Part shown: one piece after another, positions 11,961 through 24,850 of the stretch
How the letters are laid out: every line of letters begins with the position of its first letter
Numbering within the stretch: the first letter of the stretch is position 1
From: Anaeramoeba flamelloides
Taxonomy: Eukaryota > Metamonada > Anaeramoebidae
Reading direction: 5' to 3'
Assembly (NCBI GenBank): GCA_027625915.1
Contig: JANTQA010000015.1
Coordinates: forward strand, 1-64,000
DNA: 64,000 nucleotides
The notes under the pieces: generated by a model
Database searches by the model: none
The model's input: only the letters and a program-made list of their open reading frames with translations
Told to the model about the DNA's origin: nothing
Program-made: the position numbers and the translations under genes

Positions 11961-14900
11961 ATTGATCTTTTTTTTGGATTTCACTTTTTTTCTTTATATT
12001 GATCTTGTTTTTTTTTTTTTTTTACATATTTTCCCAGAAATATTTTTACTTTTTTATTCAATTAAATAATTTTTTTTACTTTATTACTGTAATCTTAAAA
12101 AAATTGATTTAATATTTTTCTTCTTAAAAATCATAATTTCTATTTTGACAAAATCACAGAAATCACAGAAATCACAGAAACTAAAGGAAAATCAGAAACA
12201 GAAATTAAAAATTAAAAACTTAATCTTAAACTGTGAAATATTTAAATAATAGAGAAGAAGAAAAATCAAATATATCTTAACCTCATATTTTTTAGGTTTT
12301 TGACTTTATGATAAACAAATTGAGATAAATTATCATCGAAAAAAACTCCACAGCATTATCCTTTTGATTATTCACAAAAAAATAATTTATTAAAAAAAAT
12401 TCACCAAAATAAAAAAAAAAAAGAAAAATTGATTTTGAAAATAACTTTTTACGGAATAATTTTACCCAATTTCAACTCTTATTCCATTTTTTTTGATTTT
12501 TTGTTCCAAGTCACAAATTATTTCTGAAAAACTCGTTAAAATGCGAATAAAAAATATAATTCTATATTACTTCAAACACATCGCATATTAAATCCATATA
12601 GGTGGTTGAGAAATTTGTTTACAAAAATTCACAACATTAATTATTTTTTGTGAAATTATGTGAAAAAATGTTCCGATTTTTGTGAATATTTTTTGAAAAA
12701 GTGAACTCAAAATATATGATATTACTAATTTATCCAAAAAGAAATATTTATTTTCCAATTTGTGTATATCATCACTGTAATACCAAAAAAATTATTTTTC
12801 TTTTTCTGAATCAAAATTTTGTTTTTAAATGTTTTTTTATGAATTATTATGAATTGTTCATACAAATTTGAAAATGTTATGTTTTTGCTTTTTCATTAAT
12901 ATAACATTTTTTTTTCTCTTTTTTACTTTTCTTTTGGATTCTCTACTTTATATTTTTGTTAAATTTTGAATTTGGTTTCAATGGATTAGTACTTCCTTTT
13001 TATTTTTTTTTTGGTGGTTTTTATCACAAGATCAATACAGCACTTATTTATACAATGATTCAATTAAACTTAATAAACGAACTCCTTTATCAAATTAAAA
13101 GAAATGAATCCAATATTTTTAATAAGAATTTAATTTTCCCCAATTAATTTTCTGTAAAACGATCATGATACTTTTATGTTTGGATTTTTGAATGGTAAAA
13201 TAAAATCAATCATGTGAGCAAAAACTGTTTTATTTTTAGGAAATCTCTATTTCCTATTAATATCTGATGATTCCTACGGAATAAACAGCCTCGTGAATTT
13301 AATCTTATTTTAAAAAGCCAGTACAAATATATCAAATATTTAATCACTGAATATCAGTAAAAAATGATTTTTTATTTTGTTTTAAATAATTTTTTAACAT
13401 GACTATAACAGTTTACCAATTTTGAGTGAGTTCAATTTGTTCAATTTCAAATCATTTATTTGAAAAATCTTTGATAAAAAAATCATGAGTTATTGTTGAA
13501 GAATTTTGTAAAATCAATTTTAATTTGAATTTTCATTTTAATGGATCTAATTTAGATTTGGTTTTAATGAAATAATCTGTTTTTTTTTTTTTTCATTCCC
13601 ACTATAAAATTAAAGGTTAATTAGAAGCTCACTTTAGGTTTTCAAAATAATGTATTTCACAAGAAAATCGTTAAAATCTAAAATATTTATGGGTATATAT
13701 ACCCTTTTCCCTCCAGATTTTCTTTTTCTTTTTGTCGAAATTTTACAAGTTGACTTTTTTATTTTGATAATATAATCCTTTTACTTTAAAGTTTTGAACT
13801 ATTATTCTTTGTTTTAGTTTTAGTTTGAAAAAAAAAAAATTATCAAAAGAATTTTGAAAACTCAAATTGGTAAATAAAAAGTTTCGGCAAAAAATAATAA
13901 ATAGTAAAGGTGTAGAAAATTCAAGATAATCTAGTGTTTTTTATCCCCCAAATTAAGAAAAGTAATCAGAAATAAATCGTCAAATAGATACTTTGGTTAA
14001 ATGTTTTTTTTTTCCATTCTTGATTCAACAAGTTTATTTGAAAAGAGGATCTTTCTTATTTGGTTTAAAAGAAAAAGATTTCTCTAAAAAACTCATACCT
14101 TCATGACTCTTTTTTGATTTTGTCTTGTTTTAATTTCAATGATCTATAAGATTATATTTCTTGAAACTAAACATAATTTTATTAAACCAAAAATTTAATG
14201 AAAAAAACTGTTCAAAAAAATTGAAAAATTAAAGATTCCACTCTAGTTTACTTTGGTTCTTTTCAATAAATAGATTAAAAAAGAATATTTTGATTTTCAA
14301 GTTTCAAGATCTTGTGACACTAAAAAAAATCTTTTTTCAGTAAGGTTCTCACAATTAGAATTTTTTTGAAATGATAATTTGTACTTATTTCCTTAAATTT
14401 CTTGAAATATAAAAGATTGGGTGATATTTTTTCCAACTATCCTAAATATAAGAAACCAATTGTTATTATTTAAATGAGTTATTTGAGAAGATTTCTTAAT
14501 TTTTTTTTTTTTATTATAATTAATAAATTAAATTACTTTTATTTATTAGAAAATCTGAGACAATAAGTGAAAGAAAAGTAAATTCTTATGATTATTTTAA
14601 TATTATGGTCTATAGAAATATACTAGAATGTTAAGGTATTGTTCTAAATTAGTTATTACAAATAATCAAATTAAAAAATATTTTGTTGCGATAGAAGTTG
14701 AATTTTTTAGGTTATAAAAAAAAACAGTTTATGAATATTTCTAACTTAATATTTTGATTTGGTTAGTTTTCCTCAGGTTTTTTTGTCAAACAAATTGAAA
14801 AAATTGATTTGAAAAATTTAATTCATGAGAAAGTAGATTTTTTTCAAGTTTAAAAAAATTATTGTAATTTTTATGAACTAAAGTATATTTTTTTATGATG

Positions 14901-15919
14901 TTATTTTAAAACTTGGAGGTTAAATTTCAAAAGTATATTTTTGTTTACTTCCTTCATAGGTAATAAGATCTCTTTCTTCTTTAATGAAAATATTTTTTTT
15001 TGAATCAATTGGAAAATATGTTGGATTTTAGGCTTTTCAAAACTGAGAAAAAAACATGGATCAAACTTTACAAAACAATAATTCATTTCTGAAAATACCT
15101 TTAAAGGTGATTCTGGTTTTATAGTAATCAGATTTTTAATGTATTTTATAATTTCAAGACAATTTAAATTTTTTTTTTTAATTTGCTTGTAGATTCACTC
15201 GAACATTTTTTTTATGTTAATAGTCCCTTAAAAATAATAATTCATTTCTAGAAAGTTGATAAAGGTGTTTACTTATCAGGTTCAATATCACTCAAGTTTA
15301 AAAAGGACTTACATTAATTTTGAGAAAATAATAATTTAACTGTTACTAGTCCCTTAAAAAAAGTTTTAATTCTACAAAGCTCAAAAAAATAAGAAAGTTT
15401 TCATTTTTTTAAAATGACTGTATTTCTGGTTGACTTAAATTTCTTAAAGACTTTCCAAATTTTAATACATTATTTTTGATATTGATTGGAAAAATTGTTC
15501 CTTATTATTTCTTCATAAACTCCTTTGAATAAAATTGTGAAAAGGGTTAGTAAAGATCTCAAGTCAATCGTATTCCAAAAACTAGTCAATTTTGTTTCTC
15601 AATTAAATTTTAATAGAATAAAATAAGGAGAAATAATTTTTTTCTTGATGAATTATTTTCCCTTCTTTGTTCAGAAAAATTTTAGTGTTGATTTTTTCCT
15701 TTCTTTTGAGTATAAAAATTGAATTATCATCAAATCACAATTTTCTTGTTTTTTTTTATTTTTTTTGTCAAATTAATTATTCAAAAATTATTTTAAAAAA
15801 AACACATAGTTATTTAAAAAGTATATAATTTCGATCTAGAATAAGTTGAATTTATTCTCAAATAAAAAAAAAATATTCAACATTTTTGCAAAAACATTTT
15901 TTTTGATCTTTTCGCTATT
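11960..15919. other. AT-rich intergenic region
   Basis: About 4 kb of AT-rich DNA with homopolymer runs. The only structure noted is a short tandem of ATCACAGAA units at about 12150-12180, whose complement recurs at 42894-42951. Short open stretches such as 12956-13147 have no protein-like character. Confidence 0.5.
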
Positions 15920-17596
15920 ATGAAAATACTCAGACTTGTTTTATTAATAGTTATTTTTAGTCAGTGTATTGGTGTTGCCGAAGGCGGATCATTGGACGAA
16001 TTGTACACTGCATGTGAATCGTTTTTACATATGTTGACGACAATTAGTAATCAATGGTTCAAGCTCTTTGATGAGACAGTTGATGAAATTGGCATAATGG
16101 CTGATCGAATCCTCAGCACCGAGACTTTGATTTTAGATGAAAGTGATGAAATCGGCAAGATGGCTGATCGTATTCTGGTAACAGAAAATTTAATGAAGAA
16201 TTTGACTCAGATCTGTTTAAATTGTAAAAAGAAATCTTCCGATCGCGCTCAGCCGCTGAGAAGGGACTTTGAACACAAACAAGGCCCTTACGAAGGAAGC
16301 CATGTGAATGATAGGCCTAGTATTTCGTTTCAATCTCTTTTTCAAAATGTGCCACAACTCAGCACCATTGCCCGTCAGCGGAAATCTCAGACTGGTAACT
16401 TTGGGATGGTTCCTACCGGGTCCTTTTTTGAGTTTCTAAACCATACGATGCAGCTGATCGAGTCCATGTCTGGGAATGTGACAAATGAGATTTTCTTTAT
16501 GGAAACCCAGATTGGCGTTATGGCTGATCGAATCCTCGTTACGGAGTGTCTGGTTATGAACATGTCTCAACAGATCGGTGTGATGGCTGATCGAATTGTT
16601 GCCACTGAATACTTGATGTCTAACATGACTGCAAAGTGTTGCAGTTCTTCCAAACCATTGCCGACGGAGCTCTTAGGTTACAAACGCAGCTTTGTTGCAA
16701 CCAAGCCTGGCCCGCATTGTAATACTACCACATCGGCACCATTCCATGACGATGCCTTCGTACCTTTGTGGAAACAGAGCCGCCAAACAGAGTCGAAATT
16801 TGATCGGATCAAGTCAAGCCTTTTGGTCAAAAAAACGCCCCACACGTTCCCAGAGAGCAAACCCTCGGTCAAGAAGTGTGCTCCGTATGATTTTTTTTGT
16901 ATTGAGGTCGAAGAAATGACCAAAGCCGCCGAGAAGGTCGAGGATTTAATGGAACAGGTATGTATCAAAATGCTCAAAATGATGGCCGATGGTGCTTTGG
17001 AGATCGGTCACTTGGCAGATGACATTGTCGAAATGGAAAACCAAATCATCAATATGGGTCTCAAGATTGGCCAGATTTCAGATTCAATCGTAGACTGTGA
17101 AAAGCTCATGCTTCAATTTGCAGGCAAATTTTGCCACTTAGGGACACCAAGAGAGAATCTTGTAGCAAAATCCATCCTTTTGTCGAACAAAAACAAGATC
17201 ATGACCAAGGAAGCACTTCTCCAAATTTACAACATGAGCCAATCCATGCTCAACCACATTTCCAATCTCAAAAATATCGCATATACCATAAATCTTTTGA
17301 AGAGCGACTATGATCGTTTTGAACAAGAGCTAAGCAATGACTTGAGTGCATTTTATACCTATAACCCAGTAAGGTGGGCAAAGCTCATCAAAGATATTTT
17401 GAGTACAATGTCGTCAATGGAATCCTCCGTGGTGGACAGTCTGGATAACATCATCAAGGGTGTCATACAAATGGCTTCACGCATAATGACAACAGTAACC
17501 TACATCGAGGATATGACAGAAAACATCGCCATAATGGAAGGAAGAATCGTAAAGACAGCGAAAATGATGCAATATCTGTTAATTAGTTGTGCATAG
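15920..17596 (+). CDS. Predicted secreted protein with paired IGxMADRI repeats
   Basis: A 558-residue uninterrupted reading frame starting at ATG, with a classic signal peptide (hydrophobic residues 4-20, likely cut near residue 21). The mature part contains a repeated helical motif, best seen as DEIGIMADRILSTE (56), DEIGKMADRILVTE (76), TQIGVMADRILVTE (196) and QQIGVMADRIVATE (217), then weaker forms near 361 and 382 and near 514 and 535. The eight motifs fall in four pairs about 21 residues apart, joined by less regular linkers. Several N-glycosylation sites (for example N94, N174, N186, N214, N235, N268) and about 13 cysteines fit a secreted or lumenal location. The gene is about 43% GC against about 20% in its flanks, has no intron, and codon use differs from the neighbours, so recent acquisition or strong expression selection is possible. 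I do not recognise a named family or function. Confidence 0.88.
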   Translation: MKILRLVLLIVIFSQCIGVAEGGSLDELYTACESFLHMLTTISNQWFKLFDETVDEIGIMADRILSTETLILDESDEIGKMADRILVTENLMKNLTQICLNCKKKSSDRAQPLRRDFEHKQGPYEGSHVNDRPSISFQSLFQNVPQLSTIARQRKSQTGNFGMVPTGSFFEFLNHTMQLIESMSGNVTNEIFFMETQIGVMADRILVTECLVMNMSQQIGVMADRIVATEYLMSNMTAKCCSSSKPLPTELLGYKRSFVATKPGPHCNTTTSAPFHDDAFVPLWKQSRQTESKFDRIKSSLLVKKTPHTFPESKPSVKKCAPYDFFCIEVEEMTKAAEKVEDLMEQVCIKMLKMMADGALEIGHLADDIVEMENQIINMGLKIGQISDSIVDCEKLMLQFAGKFCHLGTPRENLVAKSILLSNKNKIMTKEALLQIYNMSQSMLNHISNLKNIAYTINLLKSDYDRFEQELSNDLSAFYTYNPVRWAKLIKDILSTMSSMESSVVDSLDNIIKGVIQMASRIMTTVTYIEDMTENIAIMEGRIVKTAKMMQYLLISCA

Positions 17597-18230
17597 ATAA
17601 AGGGGTGAACCAATTATTAGAACTGTAATTCCAATCTTAACATTAAATCAAATCAATATTCTCATTTTCTACAATCATCATTTTACAAGTATTGGCCCAT
17701 TTATCTTTAAAATCCTTGTTCAAAATCTTGGAACATATAAGGAATGTTGTTTTACAAACTTTTTTGACTGCACCATCCCGAAAAAATTTTATCAATTAAA
17801 AATAAAATTGAACATTTGTTAATTTTAAACTTTTTAATAACTTACTTATAATAAAACCTTTTTGGTTTTAAAAAACATCTTTCATCAATAATTATTTTTC
17901 AAGATCTTTTATAATATAAATGTCTAAAAATCTAATTTTCCAGGTTCTATTAAGAATTTTTTTTTCAAATTCTGATTGTAAAATATTTTAAAAAAATTTT
18001 CTTCACTGTTAAGAGGTTAATAATTTATTTTTTTTCAAAAGTGTTTTAAATTTAATAAATATCTACCAAATGGAGAATTAATTATTTCAAGTATTAAAGA
18101 ATTATTTTTTGTTTTTTAACTTTTAAAAAATTATTTTTTTATTGACACTCCGTTAATTTTTTTTTAATTTTTGTAATAAACAGAAAATTTATTAAAATTT
18201 TTGGTTTATTTCATAAAATAAAAAAAAAAA
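17597..18230. other. AT-rich 3' flank
   Basis: A sharp return to AT-rich noncoding DNA after the stop of the secreted-protein gene. No gene or repeat recognised. Confidence 0.5.
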
Positions 18231-18233
18231 CGC

Positions 18234-18500
18234 CGTTAGGTTTTCCCAAATTTAAAAGAATAGAGTAAAAATCTATGATTTTTTCTGAATTCTTTTGAAT
18301 TAAGAAAAACCTAGGACACTTTCGTTAGGTTTTTTTTAATATAAAAGAATGGAGTAGAATCATAGATTTATTCTCAATTCTATTGAATTTAAAAAAACCT
18401 AGGACACTCTTCCTCAAGTTTTCTAAATGTTTAAAAGAATGAAGAAAAAAATATAGATTTATTCTCAATTTTTTTGAATTCTGGAAAACCTAGGATTTGG
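18234..18500. repeat. Three-copy tandem repeat, about 90 bp unit
   Basis: Three imperfect units each begin near AGGTTTT, pass through AAAAGAATnGAGTA and TAGATTTATTCTCAATT, and end with AAAACCTAGGA. The start and end of each unit are inverted (AGGTTTT against AAAACCT), so each could fold as a hairpin. Confidence 0.75.
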
Positions 18501-18916
18501 AATATCTATTATTTTTCTTTTTTTTACTTGTATATTTCATTTTTAATAGATGAGTAGAACATTTTGACAACTATTAGAAATTACTCTGAAAGTAAATATC
18601 TTTTATATAAATTAAATTAAAAATCAAACTTTTGTTAATTTAATATTTTTTTACCCCAAAAAACACCTTTTTTACTCGACTAGAGAATTTTAAAAATTGC
18701 AGTGCTTCTACCAACAATAAATATAATAGACTCAAAATTTTGAAGGTCTGTGAGGTTAATTATATTGTAAATAAACTTTATTACTAATGAGAACAAAATT
18801 AAAGTCTTAGTTTTCTCTAACTTGAAATTTTGGATTTTATTTTTTCTTACTTGTGAATTAAAAAAAAAAAAAAATAAAATAAAAACACACTTTTTTCTCA
18901 ATAAATTATTTATATA

Positions 18917-19319
18917 CAGTCCCTCCAAGGTTACAGTGAATTTTGAAATGAATCAAATTTTAATTTTAATATAAACTTTTTAAAAAATTGAAAATGAAGA
19001 TACGAAAACTGATATTGAAAAAAAAATTTATTGAACAAGTTCATATCAATCAAAAACTTGTGAGACATTTTTTCAAACATTGGGTTTTTTAACGAATCAA
19101 TTTTAAGTAGTTTCTGAAGTAATTATTGCTTTTTCAAGCTATTTTGGGATTTTGATGTTTATTGTTGAATTTAGAAAAAAATCTTGACTATTAACTTATT
19201 TTAGAAATTTTTTATTTTCAATATCAGCTTTCTTATACTCATTTTCAATTTTTTAAAAAGTTTATATCTACATTAAAATTTGATTCATTTCAAAATTCAC
19301 CGTAGCCTTGGAAAGACTG
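18917..19319. mobile_element. MITE with about 110 bp terminal inverted repeats, TA target
   Basis: The left end begins CAGTCCCTCCAAGGTTACAG and the right end is its imperfect complement; the arms stay similar for about 110 bases, passing through GAATTTTGAAATGAATCAAA. TA flanks the element (18915-18916 and 19320-19321). It is 403 bp long with no coding capacity. The TA target and CAGT start point to a Tc1/mariner-type transposase, but the family is distinct from the CAGTCAG MITEs. Confidence 0.85.
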
Positions 19320-20275
19320 TATCTTTTCAAAATATTAACTATTTCTAAATATACTTGATCAATATTGATTCGGAAAAGTATTTATATCAAATATAAGAAA
19401 TAATTTTTCAAAAAAAAATTAAAATAGTTCAAATATATTTTTAATTGAAGAGTTATTTATCCATAATTCTTCCTATTTTTTTTTTTAAATTTAAATAAGA
19501 TTATTCTTATTTTTAACTTGGGAAATGAGTAATAATCCCATTTAAATAATGTTGATTAAAGAAAAAAAAATCGATTTTTTAATTTCGTTTCATTATACAA
19601 CTAAATATTAATAAATTCATTTGATAAATTAAAATATAATAATTAAAAATAGATTTAGGGAAGAAAAAAAAAACTCATTTAAAATGCTATTGATAAAACT
19701 GTAATATCGATAAAGATATTCTTAATAGGAATTTTAATACTATTTATTTTTTGATAATTTTTCTTTAATAACCTGAATCAAATTATCTACTTTTGAGAAG
19801 ACAAAATAAGGATTCAAAATCAATATTCCTATTTCAAATTTCAGAAATATTTGGGAAAAAAAGTGAAAAATGGGTATAAAAGTATAACAAGATTGTTTAA
19901 TTGGGAGCTTTACTAAAAAAAAAAATGAAAAGTAAGATCAAATAATCAAAGAAAAAAAAAGGTTTAAATTCAAAACAGAGTCTTCAACACAAATAAACTT
20001 TTTCTAATACTATCTTTTAGGAAAAAATGGGTTTTTATTTGGTTGATTGCTCATTTAAATTATACTTTTTAAAAAAATTGAATAATTTTCAGATTTCCAG
20101 AAAAAAATTATCTGATTTCAATAATAAAGGAGATATTATTAGTAATTGTTGATTCAAGAGATAATAATATAATGACATATTATTTAAAAGATAATCTATT
20201 TTTTCTTTTGTTTGATTTAACTTTCCATTCTAAGTACTTTATGAAAAATAATTTATTACATTTTTTTTTATATGG

Positions 20276-20388
20276 AAAATATAATTCCACAATAGAATGT
20301 TAGGTTGAATCATCTTATCCACTTGGAGAAATGTTAAGTGGTTTACCTGTTATATTTATCTCAACATTCTATTGTGGTATTATATTTT
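20276..20388. repeat. Short fold-back element with nested hairpin
   Basis: Arms of about 25 bases (ending CCACAATAGAATGTT on the left, AACATTCTATTGTGG on the right) enclose a 60-base loop that itself holds CCACTT...AAGTGG inside AGGT...ACCT. It could be a minimal MITE or a structured RNA. No coding capacity. Confidence 0.7.
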
Positions 20389-20987
20389 ATGTATTAAAAA
20401 AATAACAATAAATTATTTTTAATTTGTGATTTTCTTAATAAAGAATAACCTTACCTCACCAATAATAATCAATATACTATTTTCTGATCCACTTGAAAAT
20501 TAATATAAATATGAAATTATTGACTTATGGTATTTTATTTATTCTAATTGGCCTTGCTTTAAAATTTTAAAGAAATAATATGCATGTAGATTATAAAAAA
20601 AGAGATGATATCCAATCAACATATATACCATTTTGGAGTTAGATTTATTTAAAAATATTTAGAATTTAAACTCTATATTTTTAAACTCGAATTGAGTCAG
20701 AAAAAGATTTAAACATAAAGAGAATTAAAAATCCAGAAAGAATTTAATAATTTTAAATTATAATAGAATTTATTTATCCCCCTTTATTTCTAAAACAATA
20801 ATAAGTTGAAGTATGATTTTTTTTCGTTTATTGACATTTATAAATATTTCAATATCAAATCCTTCAGCTATCCAAATTGAAGCCAAAAAGAAAATTATCT
20901 TTTTATTTGATCATTGATATAATTGTACTCTTTTGATTCATTTTTTAAAATTAAATATTATTTTTTTAAGATCTTATTTACGAATCA

Positions 20988-21612
20988 TAGTAAAAACAGT
21001 GTAAATACTCGAAAATGGAATATATTCTTATCCCCCCCCCAAAATTAAAATCATTAAAAATGGTGTTTTAATAGTGTAAGTATAGATTTTTACCTTTTAA
21101 ATTAATTAGGGGAAAGTAAAAACATCTTGGGAAATTGTAAAAACACCGAAAATACTCGAAAATGGAAAATCTTCGATTTTTTTTCAAAAAAATAAAATCA
21201 TAAAAAATCGATCTTTAAATAGTGTACGTAAATTTTTTTTTCATTTTTAATTTAATCAGGGGAAAGAAGAAACCTCTTTTAAATTATTCATAAAATCTTT
21301 GAAAAAAAAAAATAATTAACCCTAATACTCTTACGAATTGTATTTTAAAACTATCACATTGTAAAGCTTTAGATTTTAACCTCTAAATAAAAATAATCTC
21401 GATAATATTCCTCAGAACCTGATCATTTTTCTTTATTATACAAAATGAAATGATTAATTGATAATAAAATAATAATAAAGAGTCGATCTAAAAGAATTAA
21501 AACAAATATAAACACATTAAAAGTGTATTTTCAATGATTTTAGGCTTTTTGAAAAAAATTCGAATATTTTCCATTTTCAAGTATTTTCAGTGTTTTTATA
21601 ATTTCCCTTTTA
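20988..21612. repeat. Direct plus inverted repeat cluster
   Basis: Two direct units of about 141 bp (starting near 20988 and 21131) share blocks such as AATACTCGAAAATGGAA and TAGTGTA. A third copy, inverted, lies at 21526-21612 (TTCCATTTTCAAGTATTTTC). The second direct unit and the inverted copy could form a long hairpin. Confidence 0.65.
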
Positions 21613-21789
21613 ATTCAAGCACTTTAAAGAAATATTTTATTTAAAAAAGTAAAAATCTTTACTTTTTTAAAATGGTTTATATTCCCTTAAAAAAAAAATA
21701 TTTCTGAATATAATTTTTAGAAAATAAAAATTAAATTTCCCAAAAAAAAAAAAATAAAAGTAAATAATAAAAAAAGTTTTATAGATATT

Positions 21790-22860
21790 CAATTATTCAA
21801 TTTATTACTTTCTAAATACTGCAGGAAGTTTATCTCTAAAATTTTATTTGATTTTAGTATATTATTGAATTGGTAAATTAGATATTATATCAAAACAATA
21901 AAAAGAAGTTGAAAAAAAAACAGTGATTTATTTTAGAAACCCAACTTTATTAGCTTTGAACCATAAAGGGTTTTTAGATCAATTAAATTTAAATTTTTTT
22001 TGAAAATAAAGATTAAAAGTTTTTGGGTATATTTTAATGAATGAGGGTTTATAGAACCTAAACCTTATTTAATATTTTTTTTTTCAAAAAAAGCGCTAAA
22101 AACTTTTTTACAATAAAGGAACAAAAAAAAAAAAGATAAATAAGTTTTTACACATTAAATTTGTTCATTACATAAGTGTAATAACAACAAAAAACAATTT
22201 CAAATTCTATTTCCACATTAGAATTATCTTAATTAATGCAGTGATTAAAATAATCCGTGCTGAGAGCCAATAATCGAAGTTTGAAAATAACCACACTAAT
22301 TTTTTTTTTCTTGTTGTTCTTGTACAAAATCTAATCTTGATATCCAATAGTATACCGAAGGATAATTGACTTTTGAAGGTAAGTTTCTAAAATTTTGTGT
22401 AATTGTTAAATTATGAAGTGAATATGATGAAAAATTTTCACAAATTTTCACAAATTCTCATAATTTTTTCATTTTTTTTCAATTTTTTGCAATTAAAAAT
22501 TTCTTAAAAAATTATCTCTATTTTTGAGAGTAAAATTTTAAATTTGTTCCTTCGTTTTTATATTTTATTTTTTAATGATAAAACTTTCAGAAATCAGTAC
22601 CATATTCATGTATTGCCTGTTGTTGTTTTTTTTTTTTGATTTTTTTATACAGAGGTATTTGAGAAAAAAGAAATCATGTCTTATATTTGGAAATACGGAT
22701 TAAATAAGTTGACACGGATTGTTTTGACTACTCTAAAGTCAGTTATATCAAGCAACTCAATTCATCTACCTAAAATAAAACAATCTGAGCTCTTCTGGTA
22801 CAATTATTGGTTTTTATAATTGGAAGAATTATTTGGTTAAAGGCTATGTTTCGAATTGAA
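21790..22860. repeat. Diverged duplicate segment B (partner near 3700-4700)
   Basis: Collinear with 3700-4700 by several conserved blocks (TTAGATATTATATC near 21880, GATTAAAAGT near 22010, GGAAGAATTATTTGGTTAAA near 22825). No gene is recognised in either copy. Confidence 0.45.
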
Positions 22861-24600
22861 TTTACTAGTTTAGGTGGTCTAATCAGGGGTTGGAGGTTGA
22901 TCATTCTCACAAAATTTTATCCAGTGAGATTCAAGAAGCAAAAAATAGAATATTTTTCCGAAATTTGATTTAACTAGTATTAAAAAAAGAAAAAGATGAT
23001 CAAGAAAAAACATCTTTTTGAGAAAATTTATCTTGTAAACAATTTTTTTGACCCTAATCCATATTTTAATGTTATTTACAATTTCAGTCTGTAATTTGGG
23101 GAAAATTTATAGAGTTTTAAAAATCGTCTTAAAAGGATCAATAAATGGGGAATTGATCAAAATTTTGAAATAATCCTTTGTTATTTTCATAGAAAGATAA
23201 AAATGAAAAAACCACAATAAAATTAATTCGTAGTGAGTTAAATCTACCAAAATTACTATTTCCCAAAAAAAAAGATCATTTTTTCTCACCTGACCTGAGA
23301 TAATAAATACTTTAAGTATCAATAAAAAAAAAACTACAAAGTTTTTTCAATTTTTATTTTCATTTGATTATTGTGATGCAAAATCCTACCAAACCCTTCA
23401 CATATCACTTCAACTCAATTGCACTTGAAAATAAGAATTGTGTTTTGAATGAAATAAAATACAAACAAAAAAACTCTTCCTCAAGCAAGTACACAAAACC
23501 AAATATTTAATATGTTTTGTCTTTTCCAATATTGTCTTAAAACCAACTCATGTAAATACTCGCCAATGATTAATGGTGATAAGATAAATCCCGAAAAAAA
23601 ACAAAAAGAACTAAAACCAAAAATTAAAAAAGCAACTCACAAAAACAATATTTCATTTTATAAGAATTGCACTGAGTTGTGGACAACTATGGAAAAAATC
23701 AAGCCAAGTAATAATTTCAAAACATAGAGACAACGAAGATCTTTTAAATTTAAAAGTTGTTTAATGAGTTAGTTTTATAGGATCTTTTTTTTTTACTTGT
23801 ACAAGAAAATCGTGATTATTTCTCTTTTTCATTTTTACATTTCTTAGTAAAGTATTCGAGCTTATATATCTATAAATATCTTATGAATTTTTCAATAAAA
23901 AAATAAGAAAAAATAAAAATTTTTTGGATCAAAATGGTAAAATATTTCTAAGATCATTTCTTCACAATTTGAATGAGATTAGAACACAAGGTTTTAAGAC
24001 CATTTGTTAAATCTGAAAATGAGTCCTTAAAAAGTTATTAAATGCAAAAAAAAATAGAAAGAATTTATTTATTTGAGAAAATTGTATTTATTGGGTTTTA
24101 CGATTCTTACAATTTTCTCAAATCTAGAACCTCAAATTTAAAATTTTCAACAAACCTCTCTAGAACCCCAAGTTTCTTTGAAGTGTACAAATCAATTTAT
24201 GACTGTTTTTAAAATTAATTCCCTCCAAAACTGCAGAAAATATGTACAGTTCTTTAATTGGCAAGTTCATTAAAGAGAAAACTAAGAATTAAAAACAAAA
24301 AAAGAATACAAGAAATTAAAAAAAAACCAGAAACAAAAAAAGAGAACATAAAAAAATCAACAAAAATTTGATCAGTTGTCAATTTTTTTTTAAGGGAGTG
24401 GACTCACCATAACATCTATTAATATTCAACCTCGTGATAGTTCTAATAATATTATATTAGTGCCGTGTTGTTCTTATGCACAGAAAAATTTTTTTGAAAA
24501 AAATATCTTAGAAAATATTTTTAATTTTTGATTACTATAAAAAAACACTGAAAAAATATTAGAAAAAAATTAAAATTTTTATCATTTATTTATTTTTTTT
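22860..24600. other. AT-rich intergenic region
   Basis: No supported gene. A 71-codon open stretch starting at ATG 23512 is basic and of no recognisable family; it may be chance. Confidence 0.45.
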
Positions 24601-24850
24601 TTGATAATAAATCCTTTTTTTTGGTGAATTGAATGAACTTTCGTTCCATGAAAACCTAATTTTTTTATAATTGGGATTATATTTATTGATTAAATCATAA
24701 TAATTCACCCTGTAATTCCACTAAATCCAGCTATTTAAAACACGAACTAAATAAGTTTTTGGATAATTATTGAGTTTTGGAATTCTTCTAACCAAGATTG
24801 CATTAAAGGATTCATTTGAATTTGTTCTATTCCCTTTAAAAAATTTTTTT
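24600..24850 (-). pseudogene. 3' part of an interrupted transposase-like gene
   Basis: On the minus strand this stretch reads a protein-like C-terminus with a GNRTNSNESFNAI motif near 24800-24840, then a Tyr/Asn/Lys-rich tail; a TAG interrupts it near 24720. NESFN-type motifs near the C-terminus are seen in a group of eukaryotic transposases that also carry a DINHF-type motif, and that motif is found in the separated 5' part at 38256-39648. The two parts abut the two ends of the 13.2 kb transposon, in the same orientation, so that element most likely inserted into this gene. Exact family not assigned. Confidence 0.6.

Noticed and set aside
23512-23727. 71-codon basic open frame with ATG
   Set aside because: No homology recognised and no supporting signals; within what AT-rich DNA can give by chance.
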